The notes under the pieces: generated by a model
What the model was told of the DNA's origin: nothing
The model's database searches: none
What the model saw: the letters and a program-made list of their open reading frames with translations, nothing else
Position numbers and translations under genes: made by a program
Assembly: GCA_013817655.1 (NCBI GenBank)
Contig: JACDCJ010000031.1
Span: 1-12,657, forward strand
Direction of reading: 5' to 3'
Length of the DNA: 12,657 nucleotides
Source of the DNA: Actinosomnolentus pattersoniae (SeqCode)
GTDB taxonomy: Bacteria; Actinomycetota; UBA4738
Part shown: positions 1-5,360 of the stretch, in pieces
Numbering within the stretch: position 1 is the first letter of the stretch
Layout of the letters: every line of letters starts with the position of its first letter

Positions 1-74
1 CTCGCGGCAAGCGCTGTGCGCGACCGCCCCTCCGGAGCCCGCACCTAGCCGGTCGATCCTTCGTCCACCTGGCC
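1..74. other. left edge, unassigned; possible 3' end of an upstream gene
   Basis: No gene can be named here. In the first forward frame the sequence is open from the window edge to a TAG at 46-48, giving the 15-residue tail LAASAVRDRPSGART, and the intrinsic terminator at 75-103 follows 26 nt later. That spacing fits the end of a rightward gene whose body lies outside the window. The other two forward frames also stay open through this short stretch, so the frame is not proven. No tRNA or rRNA 3' end was recognised. Confidence 0.25.
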
Positions 75-103
75 GGGCCGCCCCGAGGGCGGCCCTTTCT
101 CTT
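75..103 (+). terminator. Rho-independent terminator of the upstream unit
   Basis: A perfect 8-bp G+C stem (GGGCCGCC at 75-82 and GGCGGCCC at 88-95) encloses a 5-nt loop and is followed at once by the T-rich run TTTCTCTT at 96-103. Its position ahead of the kinase ribosome-binding site means it ends transcription arriving from the left. The kinase gene would therefore need its own promoter, or run on incomplete termination. Confidence 0.7.
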
Positions 104-145
104 GTTCGCCCCCCCGGCGGGGGCGGCTGCCCTTCCACCAGAGCC

Positions 146-153
146 AAGGAGAG
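146..153 (+). promoter_or_regulatory. ribosome binding site fixing the kinase start
   Basis: AAGGAGAG lies 5 nt ahead of the GTG at 159. It favours that GTG over an upstream in-frame TTG at 102. The upstream choice would add 19 Ala/Pro-rich residues and would start inside the terminator T-tract. Confidence 0.75.
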
Positions 154-158
154 ACGAA

Positions 159-884
159 GTGGACGACGAAGACACGCTCGACCCCTTCTTCGCCGAAGGG
201 CTCGTCACCGAGGTCATGAGGACGATCAAGAGCGGCAAGGAGGCCGCGGTCTGGCTCTGCAGGGGCGGTCCCGCCGCCGGCAGCCCGCTCCTGGCGGCCA
301 AGGTCTACCGTTCCCGGTACCGCCGTAACTTCAAGAACGACGCCGTCTACAAGGAGGGGCGCCTCATTCAGAAGCGGCGGATCCGGGTCGCCGTCGAGAA
401 GAAGACGCGCTTCGGGCGGGAGCTCGAGGACGGCTGGTGGGTGAACCGCGAGTCCGAGGCGCTCACCACCCTGCACGCGGCCGGAGCCGACGTCCCGAGG
501 CCGATCGCGGCATCCGGCGCCGCGGTCTTGATGGAGTACGTCGGCGACGAGGAGGATGCCGCGCCCCAGCTCCTGCGCGTCTCCCTGGATGCGGCGGAGG
601 CCCAGCGTGCCTTCGACCGCCTCCTGTGGAACCTCGAGCTGTGGCTGTCCCGCGACATCGTCCACGCGGACCTGTCCGCGTACAACATCCTTTACTGGCA
701 GGATCGCGCGATCGTGATCGACTTTCCCCAGAGCATCGACGCTCGGACGAATCCGAACGCGCACGAGCTCCTCGCCCGGGACCTGAAGCATCTGTGCCGG
801 CACTTCGCCCGCTACGGCGTCGAGGAGGACGCCGTGGACCTGACGGAGGATCTGTGGGGCCGGTACGCCTACGCGAGGCTCTGA
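159..884 (+). CDS. RIO-family serine/threonine protein kinase
   Basis: A 241-aa atypical protein kinase of the RIO family, expected to be a cytosolic ATP-dependent kinase or ATPase. Visible motifs are a SGKEA phosphate-binding segment (about residues 25-29) in place of a classical glycine loop, the ATP-anchoring lysine in LLAAKVYR (K48), the catalytic loop HADLSAYNIL with D171 and N176, and the metal loop IDFPQSID with D188. All catalytic residues are present. The protein ends shortly after the kinase core, so it is a minimal RIO protein. In eukaryotes and archaea RIO kinases act in small-subunit ribosome maturation; the bacterial substrate is not established. The start is set by the SD at 146-153. 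The gene ends 22 nt before the thiolase, whose promoter sits in that gap. Family call is firm; physiological role is unknown. Confidence 0.9.
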   Translation: MDDEDTLDPFFAEGLVTEVMRTIKSGKEAAVWLCRGGPAAGSPLLAAKVYRSRYRRNFKNDAVYKEGRLIQKRRIRVAVEKKTRFGRELEDGWWVNRESEALTTLHAAGADVPRPIAASGAAVLMEYVGDEEDAAPQLLRVSLDAAEAQRAFDRLLWNLELWLSRDIVHADLSAYNILYWQDRAIVIDFPQSIDARTNPNAHELLARDLKHLCRHFARYGVEEDAVDLTEDLWGRYAYARL

Positions 885-894
885 GGGGTCTTCC

Positions 895-900
895 TATAAT
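895..900 (+). promoter_or_regulatory. -10 promoter element of the thiolase gene, leaderless geometry
   Basis: A perfect TATAAT lies between the kinase stop and the thiolase GTG at 907, with six bases between the box and the start codon. That is the usual -10 to transcription start distance, so the mRNA probably begins at or within a base of the GTG. No SD-like sequence fits in the 22-nt gap, which agrees with leaderless translation. No good -35 match is seen about 17 nt upstream, where the sequence is still kinase coding. Confidence 0.6.
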
Positions 901-906
901 CGAGCC

Positions 907-2085
907 GTGGAGCGCGTCGTCATCGTGGAGGGGGCTCGCACGCCGATCGGCAGGTTCCTCGGCGCGTTCTCCGAGCTTCCGGCCGTGGACCTCGGCGTCC
1001 ACGCGACGAAGCAGGCGCTGGCGAGGGCGGGGGTCGAACCCCCGGAGGTTGACGAACTGGTCTTCGGCCACGCGCGCCAGGCCGGGAACGGCCCCAACCC
1101 GGCGCGGCAGGTCGCATACCGGTCCGGCCTCGGCGAAGAGGTGCCCGCGTTCACCGTCAACATGGCCTGCGGGTCGGGGACGAAGGCGATCCAGATCGCC
1201 TCCGAGCAGGTGATGCTGGGCAACGCCGAGGTAGTGGTCGCTGGCGGGCAGGAGAACATGACGCGGACGCCGTTCCTGCTTGACCGGATGCGGTTCGGCT
1301 ACCGCATGGGCGAGGCGGCGGTGCCCGATGGGATGAGCCGGGACGGCTTCCTCGATCCGCTGTGCGGCCTGGTCATGGGCGAGACCGCCGAGAACCTCGC
1401 CCGCCGGTACGCGATTCCCCGCGAGGAGCAGGACGAGTTCGCCCTGCACAGCCAGCAGAAGACGGATCGCTCCTGGGACCGGCGCGCGGCGGAGATCGCG
1501 CCCCTTGAGGTCGCGGGCCGCGGAGGGGAGACCATCCTCGTGGAACGCGACGAGCATCCCCGCCCTGAGACGACGGCCGAGGGCCTGGCGAAGCTGGCCC
1601 CCGTCTTCGACAGGGAGACCGGCACCGTCACCGCCGGAAACTCATCGGGCATCACGGACGGGGCCGCGGCGCTGGTGCTGATGTCGGAGGCGAGGGCGAA
1701 GGCCGAGGGTCGGGAACCACTCGCGCGGATCGTCGCCTGCGCGAGCGCCGGGGTCGATCCCGCGTACATGGGCATCGGGGTGGTTCCGGCGACGCTGAAG
1801 CTGCTGGACGTGACCGGCCTTGCCCTTCAGGACTTCGACGTCATCGAACTGAACGAGGCCTTCGCCGCGCAGGTGCTTGCGTGCGACCGCGAACTGAAGC
1901 TCGACCACGACAGGCTGAACCCGAACGGCGGTGCGATCGCGCTCGGCCATCCGATCGGGATGACCGGCGCTCGGATCGTGCTCACGACCGCGTACGAGAT
2001 GCGGGAGAAGGGCTACTCGCTCGGCCTGGCAACCCTTTGCATCAGCGGGGGCATGGGGATGGCCGTGGCGCTCGAGCGGGGATGA
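907..2085 (+). CDS. thiolase (acetyl-CoA C-acetyltransferase / 3-ketoacyl-CoA thiolase)
   Basis: A 392-aa full-length thiolase, the normal size for the tetrameric cytosolic enzymes. It condenses two acetyl-CoA to acetoacetyl-CoA or, in reverse, cleaves 3-ketoacyl-CoA during fatty-acid oxidation. The nucleophilic cysteine is C88 in NMACGSGTKA. The second half carries NEAFAAQ, the GHPIG motif with H348, and the second active-site cysteine C378 in CISGGMGMA. The N-terminus VVIVEGARTPIGRF is typical. The GTG start at 907 follows a TATAAT box by 6 nt and no alternative start has an SD. No beta-oxidation or PHA genes adjoin it in this window, so biosynthetic and degradative roles cannot be told apart from context. 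Confidence 0.95.
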   Translation: MERVVIVEGARTPIGRFLGAFSELPAVDLGVHATKQALARAGVEPPEVDELVFGHARQAGNGPNPARQVAYRSGLGEEVPAFTVNMACGSGTKAIQIASEQVMLGNAEVVVAGGQENMTRTPFLLDRMRFGYRMGEAAVPDGMSRDGFLDPLCGLVMGETAENLARRYAIPREEQDEFALHSQQKTDRSWDRRAAEIAPLEVAGRGGETILVERDEHPRPETTAEGLAKLAPVFDRETGTVTAGNSSGITDGAAALVLMSEARAKAEGREPLARIVACASAGVDPAYMGIGVVPATLKLLDVTGLALQDFDVIELNEAFAAQVLACDRELKLDHDRLNPNGGAIALGHPIGMTGARIVLTTAYEMREKGYSLGLATLCISGGMGMAVALERG

Positions 2086-2139
2086 TGGGGCACGCGATCG
2101 CCTTCCCGCGGCCAACCGAGCGAGCGCGGGCGGTGGCTC

Positions 2140-2247
2140 TCAGAGAACTACGTACAGGAGGGCGGCTGCGATCAGCGCGAGGCCGAAGAGAAACATGAGC
2201 ACGTCGGCCCTCCTCACCCTGCCCGGTTGCATCGGGTTGAAGCCCAT
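2140..2247 (-). CDS. 35-aa single-span membrane microprotein
   Basis: A very short gene at the end of a leftward four-gene cassette. ATG at 2247 is preceded by GGCGAGGGAG about 5 nt upstream, and the frame runs to TGA at 2140-2142. The product begins MGFNPMQPGRVRRADV, a polar stretch with three arginines. One hydrophobic helix follows (about residues 16-35, LMFLFGLALIAAALLYVVL) and ends at the C-terminus. The positive-inside rule predicts the N-terminus in the cytoplasm. Only 15 nt separate it from the stop of the 80-aa gene upstream, so the two are probably co-transcribed. I do not recognise the family. The SD, the operon position and the clean basic-then-hydrophobic pattern support a real gene, but at this length chance cannot be excluded. 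Confidence 0.6.
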   Translation of the reverse strand: MGFNPMQPGRVRRADVLMFLFGLALIAAALLYVVL

Positions 2248-2262
2248 GAGTCTCCCTCGCCG

Positions 2263-2505
2263 CTAGTCCGGTCCTCCGCTGGCGAGGGCCGGGTCGTCGA
2301 TCCGATAGTACTCGCGGAACTTCTCGGGGGAGAGCCAGTACAGGTGCTGCCGGACCGTGGACACGAACGTCCTCGCCTCCGTTTCCGACCCGCACGCCCT
2401 CGTGGAGACGACGTCCCCTTCGGGATCCATGATGTAGACGTCCCACCCATGCTCGACCCGCTGCATGCGCACCGAGTGCTGGCCGACGCCTTCCGCGCCC
2501 GTCAC
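2263..2505 (-). CDS. conserved-looking hypothetical protein, 80 aa
   Basis: Third gene of the leftward cassette. The proposed GTG at 2503-2505 overlaps the TGA of the preceding gene as GTGA, the same coupling used one gene earlier. Later in-frame starts exist (GTG at 2470-2472 and ATG at 2464-2466), giving 69 or 67 residues, and none has a strong SD, so the N-terminus is uncertain. The likely core runs from VEHGWDVYIMDPEG through a segment rich in charged and aromatic residues (RQHLYWLSPEKFREYYRI) near the C-terminus. There is one cysteine (C38 in the long form). No signal peptide, membrane span or known motif is visible. The size and a beta-strand-then-helix pattern suggest a small soluble domain. 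No function is assigned. Confidence 0.65.
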   Translation of the reverse strand: MTGAEGVGQHSVRMQRVEHGWDVYIMDPEGDVVSTRACGSETEARTFVSTVRQHLYWLSPEKFREYYRIDDPALASGGPD

Positions 2506-2792
2506 AGGGAAGCCGGAGACCGGTCGCGATTCAGGTGGTCCAGATGGTTCCTGAGGGGCAGAAGGATGGTGTCCTCCTGGATGGAGAGGTTCGGCTCCAT
2601 CCCGGCGATCTTCTCCAGGGCGTTCTCGAGACGTCCGCCCGCCGCTTCGGCGGCTTCCAAAGCCTCGGCGAGAATGGCCGTGTAGTCCTTGTTGAAGGGC
2701 TTCCCGTCCCACGGGCAGTGACCCTGAGACTCGAGGATCTGCTGTACCAACATCTCCCGCCCGCATTCGCGGTGGTAGACCTTGATCTTCAC
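2502..2792 (-). CDS. hypothetical protein with His/Cys-rich N-terminus, 96 aa
   Basis: Second gene of the leftward cassette. The GTG at 2790-2792 overlaps the receiver-gene stop as GTGA and has an excellent AAGGAGG just upstream, so the start is well supported. The first 30 residues contain YHRECG (H8, C10) and GHCPWDGKPF (H25, C26), a spacing that could hold a metal ion, although only two cysteines are present and a classical four-Cys zinc ribbon is not. The remainder is Ala/Glu/Leu-rich and probably helical (about residues 37-65 and 78-90). No membrane span is seen. I do not recognise a named family. Linkage to a receiver domain suggests a regulatory or adaptor role, which is inference. Confidence 0.8.
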   Translation of the reverse strand: MKIKVYHRECGREMLVQQILESQGHCPWDGKPFNKDYTAILAEALEAAEAAGGRLENALEKIAGMEPNLSIQEDTILLPLRNHLDHLNRDRSPASL

Positions 2793-3184
2793 ACGGCCTC
2801 CTTCTGCGCACCTTCGAGGTATCCGGTGACGGCCGACGCGAGCTCGAAGGGGTCGACCGGCTTGACGAACCAGGCATCGGCCCCGGACCAGCGGGCGAGC
2901 CACACGTCCTCGCGACGCTCGAGGAGGATGAACACCGCCCCGGCGAAGGGGGGGCTGGACCCCTTCAGGTCCCGGGCGAGCGCGAAGGCGCCGGCTCGCG
3001 ACATGATCTCGTCGGCGATCACGACCTGCGGAGCGTGGCGTCGGGCCATCGACATGCCCTCGAGCCCGTCGCGGGCCTCCAACACGATGTCGATCGGCCG
3101 GCCGGACCGCCGCTCGACGCTTCGGACGGTGATTCCGATCTGTTCGCGGACCTGTGGATTCGCCGACACCACCAGAAGCTTCAT
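2789..3184 (-). CDS. stand-alone response-regulator receiver domain, atypical
   Basis: A 131-aa single-domain protein with the alternating strand/helix pattern of CheY-like receivers. Strand 1 is KLLVVSANP, strand 3 is QVVIADE with the phospho-acceptor position D58, and strand 5 is WFVKPVDPFEL with the conserved lysine K109 and its following proline. The acidic pair that normally ends strand 1 and binds Mg2+ is replaced by S7-A8-N9, and the Thr/Ser expected after strand 4 is not found in FILLERRED. Canonical phosphorylation is therefore doubtful, and this may be a pseudo-receiver working by protein-protein contact. No DNA-binding or enzymatic output domain is attached. It is the first gene of a cassette, and its last bases overlap the next start. 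No histidine kinase is in the window. Confidence 0.85.
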   Translation of the reverse strand: MKLLVVSANPQVREQIGITVRSVERRSGRPIDIVLEARDGLEGMSMARRHAPQVVIADEIMSRAGAFALARDLKGSSPPFAGAVFILLERREDVWLARWSGADAWFVKPVDPFELASAVTGYLEGAQKEAV

Positions 3185-3193
3185 CGCGGAACG

Positions 3194-3199
3194 ATTCTA
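3194..3199 (-). promoter_or_regulatory. putative -10 element of the small-protein cassette
   Basis: On the minus strand TAGAAT (5 of 6 consensus positions) lies nine bases ahead of the receiver-gene ATG at 3184. A start of transcription about 7 nt downstream would leave a leader of only about 3 nt, so this message may also be nearly leaderless. No clear -35 box is seen. The geometry is the main support. Confidence 0.4.
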
Positions 3200-3295
3200 A
3201 CGGTGGGCGTGGGGCGGTAGGCTTCGATGTCCACACGACGTCGAGGGGATCTCGACTCGCGCGGGAGGACGGGCCATACGGGGAAGGGAGGGCGT

Positions 3296-4042
3296 GTGAA
3301 GACGCTCGGACAGCAGTTGATGGCCGAGTTCCTGGGGACGTTCGCCCTGGTGTTCATCGGCGCCGGCTCGGGCGTGGTCTCGGGGGCGGTCGCCGGTGTG
3401 CTCGGGGTTGCGCTCGCCCACGGCCTCGTCATCGCGGTCATGGTATCGGCGCTCGGCCACATCTCGGGTGCGCACTTCAATCCGGCCGTAACGGTGGGCG
3501 CCTGGGTCGCCGGCAAGGTGGAAACGCTCCGGGCGGTGCTGTACGCCGTCGTGCAGTTCGCGGCCGCGGCGGCAGGAGCGGGTCTGCTGCGGCTGGCCCT
3601 GCCGGAGAGCATCTGGCGCGAATCGAACCTCGGCTCGACTGCGATCGCGCGGAACTTCGGGATCACCACCGGCAAGGCGATCCTGATCGAGGGCGTGCTC
3701 ACGTTCTTCCTGGTGCTGACGGTGTTCGCCGTCGCCGTGGACGACCGCGGGGTCTTCAAGTCCGTCGCCGGTCTGCCCATCGGGCTGGTGCTCGTCTTCG
3801 ACATTCTCATGGGCGGGCCCCTCACCGGGGCGAGCATGAACCCGGCCCGCTCCTTCGGACCGGCCCTCGTGAGTTGGACCTGGACGGACCTTTGGGTCTA
3901 CTTCATCGGACCGGTGACGGGCGCGGTCATCGCCGCGAGCGTCTACTGGCTCGCGTTCCTGCGCGGTCGGGAAGTGAGCGTGCCCCGCACCGAGACTCCG
4001 ATCGGCGGCGGGCCGGAGGAGGAGCTGCTGCCGGCGGAGTGA
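3296..4042 (+). CDS. MIP-family channel (aquaporin / glycerol-facilitator superfamily)
   Basis: A 248-aa integral membrane channel with the hallmark pair of NPA boxes, HFNPAVT (N62) and SMNPARS (N182), in two half-repeats, plus the conserved glutamate in TM1 (AEFLGTF) and in TM4 (LIEGVLTFF). Six transmembrane helices are expected in the inner membrane. Aligned by eye to E. coli AqpZ, the aromatic/arginine filter reads H42, I170, A179, R185. AqpZ has F, H, T, R there, and the closest match is plant TIP channels. The substrate may thus be water plus small neutral solutes such as ammonia, urea or H2O2. The GTG at 3296 has the SD-like GGAAGGGAGG just upstream; an in-frame ATG at 3227 would add 23 polar residues before TM1 and is disfavoured. 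The acidic tail ends 7 nt before the stop of a convergent small gene. Confidence 0.92.
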   Translation: MKTLGQQLMAEFLGTFALVFIGAGSGVVSGAVAGVLGVALAHGLVIAVMVSALGHISGAHFNPAVTVGAWVAGKVETLRAVLYAVVQFAAAAAGAGLLRLALPESIWRESNLGSTAIARNFGITTGKAILIEGVLTFFLVLTVFAVAVDDRGVFKSVAGLPIGLVLVFDILMGGPLTGASMNPARSFGPALVSWTWTDLWVYFIGPVTGAVIAASVYWLAFLRGREVSVPRTETPIGGGPEEELLPAE

Positions 4043-4049
4043 CGGCGAA

Positions 4050-4238
4050 TCAGTACCGGGGCTTGGCGGACGGCCCCCGCCACGGCCAGCCCATGGTGTG
4101 CTGCCAGCAGTTCGGACCCGGGTTGTACGCCGAGAGCTTCGCGTCGCACACCTCGCACCGGCGGTCTGGCTGCGTGGCGGGCCCCGGGGAGCCGGAGACG
4201 TCGGCGGCCGGCACGCTCGGATGGCGGGTTTCCTCCAT
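4050..4238 (-). CDS. 62-aa CxxC/CxxH small protein, probable zinc binder
   Basis: A short leftward gene starting at ATG 4236-4238 with CGAGGGAGCGAGG just upstream. The first 25 residues are Pro/Ser-rich and probably disordered. The rest holds CEVC (C28, C31) and CWQH (C44, H47) separated by a 12-residue loop containing YNPGP, a spacing that suits one zinc ion. An aromatic tail, MGWPWRGP, follows. An upstream in-frame ATG at 4310 would add 24 residues but lacks an SD and would place the start beyond the hairpin at 4268-4288. It converges on the channel gene with a 7-nt gap. No named family is recognised. Small zinc-knuckle proteins of this kind often act as regulators or ribosome/RNA-associated factors, but nothing here decides that. 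Confidence 0.75.
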   Translation of the reverse strand: MEETRHPSVPAADVSGSPGPATQPDRRCEVCDAKLSAYNPGPNCWQHTMGWPWRGPSAKPRY

Positions 4239-4267
4239 GGACCTCGCTCCCTCGCATCTTGGCGTGG

Positions 4268-4288
4268 GCCCGGCCTCCGCGGCCGGGC
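4268..4288 (-). other. GC-rich hairpin in the leader of the zinc-knuckle gene
   Basis: A perfect 8-bp inverted repeat (GCCCGGCC at 4268-4275, GGCCGGGC at 4281-4288) with a 5-nt loop sits 30 nt upstream of the ATG at 4238. If transcription starts just after the TATCAT box at 4299-4294, the mRNA would begin with this stem. No T-run follows on either strand, so it is not a standard terminator. It could stabilise the 5' end or bind a regulator. Confidence 0.45.
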
Positions 4289-4292
4289 GGCC

Positions 4293-4299
4293 TATGATA
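4293..4299. promoter_or_regulatory. symmetric -10 element between two divergent genes
   Basis: CTATGATAG (4292-4300) is a perfect palindrome around a central G. It reads TATGAT at 4293-4298 on the plus strand and TATCAT at 4299-4294 on the minus strand, each 5 of 6 matches to the -10 consensus. It lies between the leftward zinc-knuckle gene and the rightward aldo/keto reductase, so it could serve both. Convincing -35 boxes are not seen on either side, and the reductase leader would be about 120 nt. Confidence 0.35.
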
Positions 4300-4424
4300 G
4301 CCGCGCACATGCGGCCGGGTTAGCAGGACGCCGGGCCGCTCGTCGGTTCCGTCCGTAGTCTCTGTCCCGGAGCCCGTTTGGCCGCGCGGATCGAGCCGGA
4401 CACGGCATCGAGGAGACGAGCGCA

Positions 4425-5360
4425 ATGGAGATGCGAAAGCTTGGTTCCAGAGGGCCGCAGGTCTCCGTCATCGGCTTCGGCGCGTGGGAGGCCGGCGGCG
4501 ACGTGTGGGGACCGAACCGGTCCGACGATCAGGTCGTGGCAGCCATGCGGGCGGCGCTGGACGCGGGAATGAACTGGATCGACACGGCCGAGGTCTATGG
4601 CTCGGGGCGCTCCGAGCAGCTCGTCGGTCGAGCGGTCGCCGACCGCCGAGACGACGTGCTTCTCTTCACCAAGGTCGCCCCGAGGCCCGCCGGCAGTGGC
4701 TTCCGGCCCGAGGAGGTGAAGGGAGCGATCCGCGCATCCCTCGATCGCCTGGGTACCGACCATGTCGACCTCTACCAGCTGCACTGGCCCGACCGCAGCG
4801 TCCCCGTCGAGGAGACGTGGGGCGCCATGGCGGAGCTTGTCGAAGAAGGGCTGGCCCGCCACATAGGCGTGAGCAACTTCGGGCGCGCGCTCCTCGAGCG
4901 TTGTCTCGACGTCCGGCCTGTCGATTCGGTCCAGAACAAGCTCTCGCTCCTGCACCAGGACGATCGCCACGATCTGCTCACAGGCCTCGAAGAGATGGGC
5001 GTCGGCTACCTTGCGTACAGCCCCCTCGCCCTCGGCCTCCTCACGGGCGCGATCTCTAAGGAAACCCGGTTCGAGGAGGGCGACTTCCGGGGAGCGGCCG
5101 GCACGAGCGCTCCAAGGGACTTCGCGCCGGCGGATCTCGAGAAGAATCTCAGGAAGGTCGAAAGGATGCGCCCGATCGCCGAGCGCGTGGGGACGACGCT
5201 CGCGCCGCTCGCCCTTCGCTGGGTGATCCAGCAGCAGGGCGTCACCGCCGCCATCGCGGGAAGCAGGAACCCCGATCACGTCCGAAACAATTCGACCGCG
5301 GGCGACCTGCGCCTGGACGCCCAGACCGTGGCCGAGCTGGACGGGATCTTCGGGGACTAG
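4425..5360 (+). CDS. aldo/keto reductase
   Basis: A 311-aa NAD(P)H-dependent oxidoreductase of the AKR (beta/alpha)8-barrel superfamily, cytosolic and normal in length. The catalytic tetrad is complete: D53 in WIDTAEVYG, Y58, K83 in LLFTKVAP and H120 in LYQLHWPD. Downstream are GVSNF (148-152), the QNKLSLL segment (from Q170) and YSPLALGLLTG (198-208). The nucleotide-binding AGSRNPDHVRNN lies near the C-terminus (about 278-289). The substrate cannot be read from sequence; such enzymes reduce aldehydes, ketones or sugars. The ATG at 4425 has GAGGAG about 10 nt upstream; an ATG two codons later is an alternative. The gene ends in a CTAG shared with the opposing korB stop, leaving no room for a conventional terminator. 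Confidence 0.93.
   Translation: MEMRKLGSRGPQVSVIGFGAWEAGGDVWGPNRSDDQVVAAMRAALDAGMNWIDTAEVYGSGRSEQLVGRAVADRRDDVLLFTKVAPRPAGSGFRPEEVKGAIRASLDRLGTDHVDLYQLHWPDRSVPVEETWGAMAELVEEGLARHIGVSNFGRALLERCLDVRPVDSVQNKLSLLHQDDRHDLLTGLEEMGVGYLAYSPLALGLLTGAISKETRFEEGDFRGAAGTSAPRDFAPADLEKNLRKVERMRPIAERVGTTLAPLALRWVIQQQGVTAAIAGSRNPDHVRNNSTAGDLRLDAQTVAELDGIFGD

Noticed and set aside
108..126. C-run/G-run hairpin ahead of the kinase
   Set aside because: It is a simple GC-rich tract just beyond the real terminator, with no T-run and no sign of a riboswitch.
463..1557. Long open frame on the minus strand opposite the kinase and thiolase genes
   Set aside because: It lies antisense to two genes with complete catalytic motifs, its product is Arg/Pro/Gly-rich without any motif, and it is explained by high GC content suppressing stops.
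2106..2131. CCCGCG...CGCGGG inverted repeat between the thiolase and the microprotein gene, considered as a bidirectional terminator
   Set aside because: The stem is only 6 bp with a loop of about 14 nt and no T-run, too weak to call.
3154..4323. 389-codon plus-strand frame overlapping the MIP channel in another frame
   Set aside because: It gives an Arg/Gly-rich product, while the adjacent frame encodes six hydrophobic helices and two NPA boxes.
4311..4339. GCGGCC...GGCCGC pairing in the aldo/keto reductase leader, considered as a riboswitch or attenuator
   Set aside because: The loop is 17 nt, the stem is 6 bp, and no known riboswitch motif or alternative pairing was found; chance pairing is likely in such GC-rich DNA.
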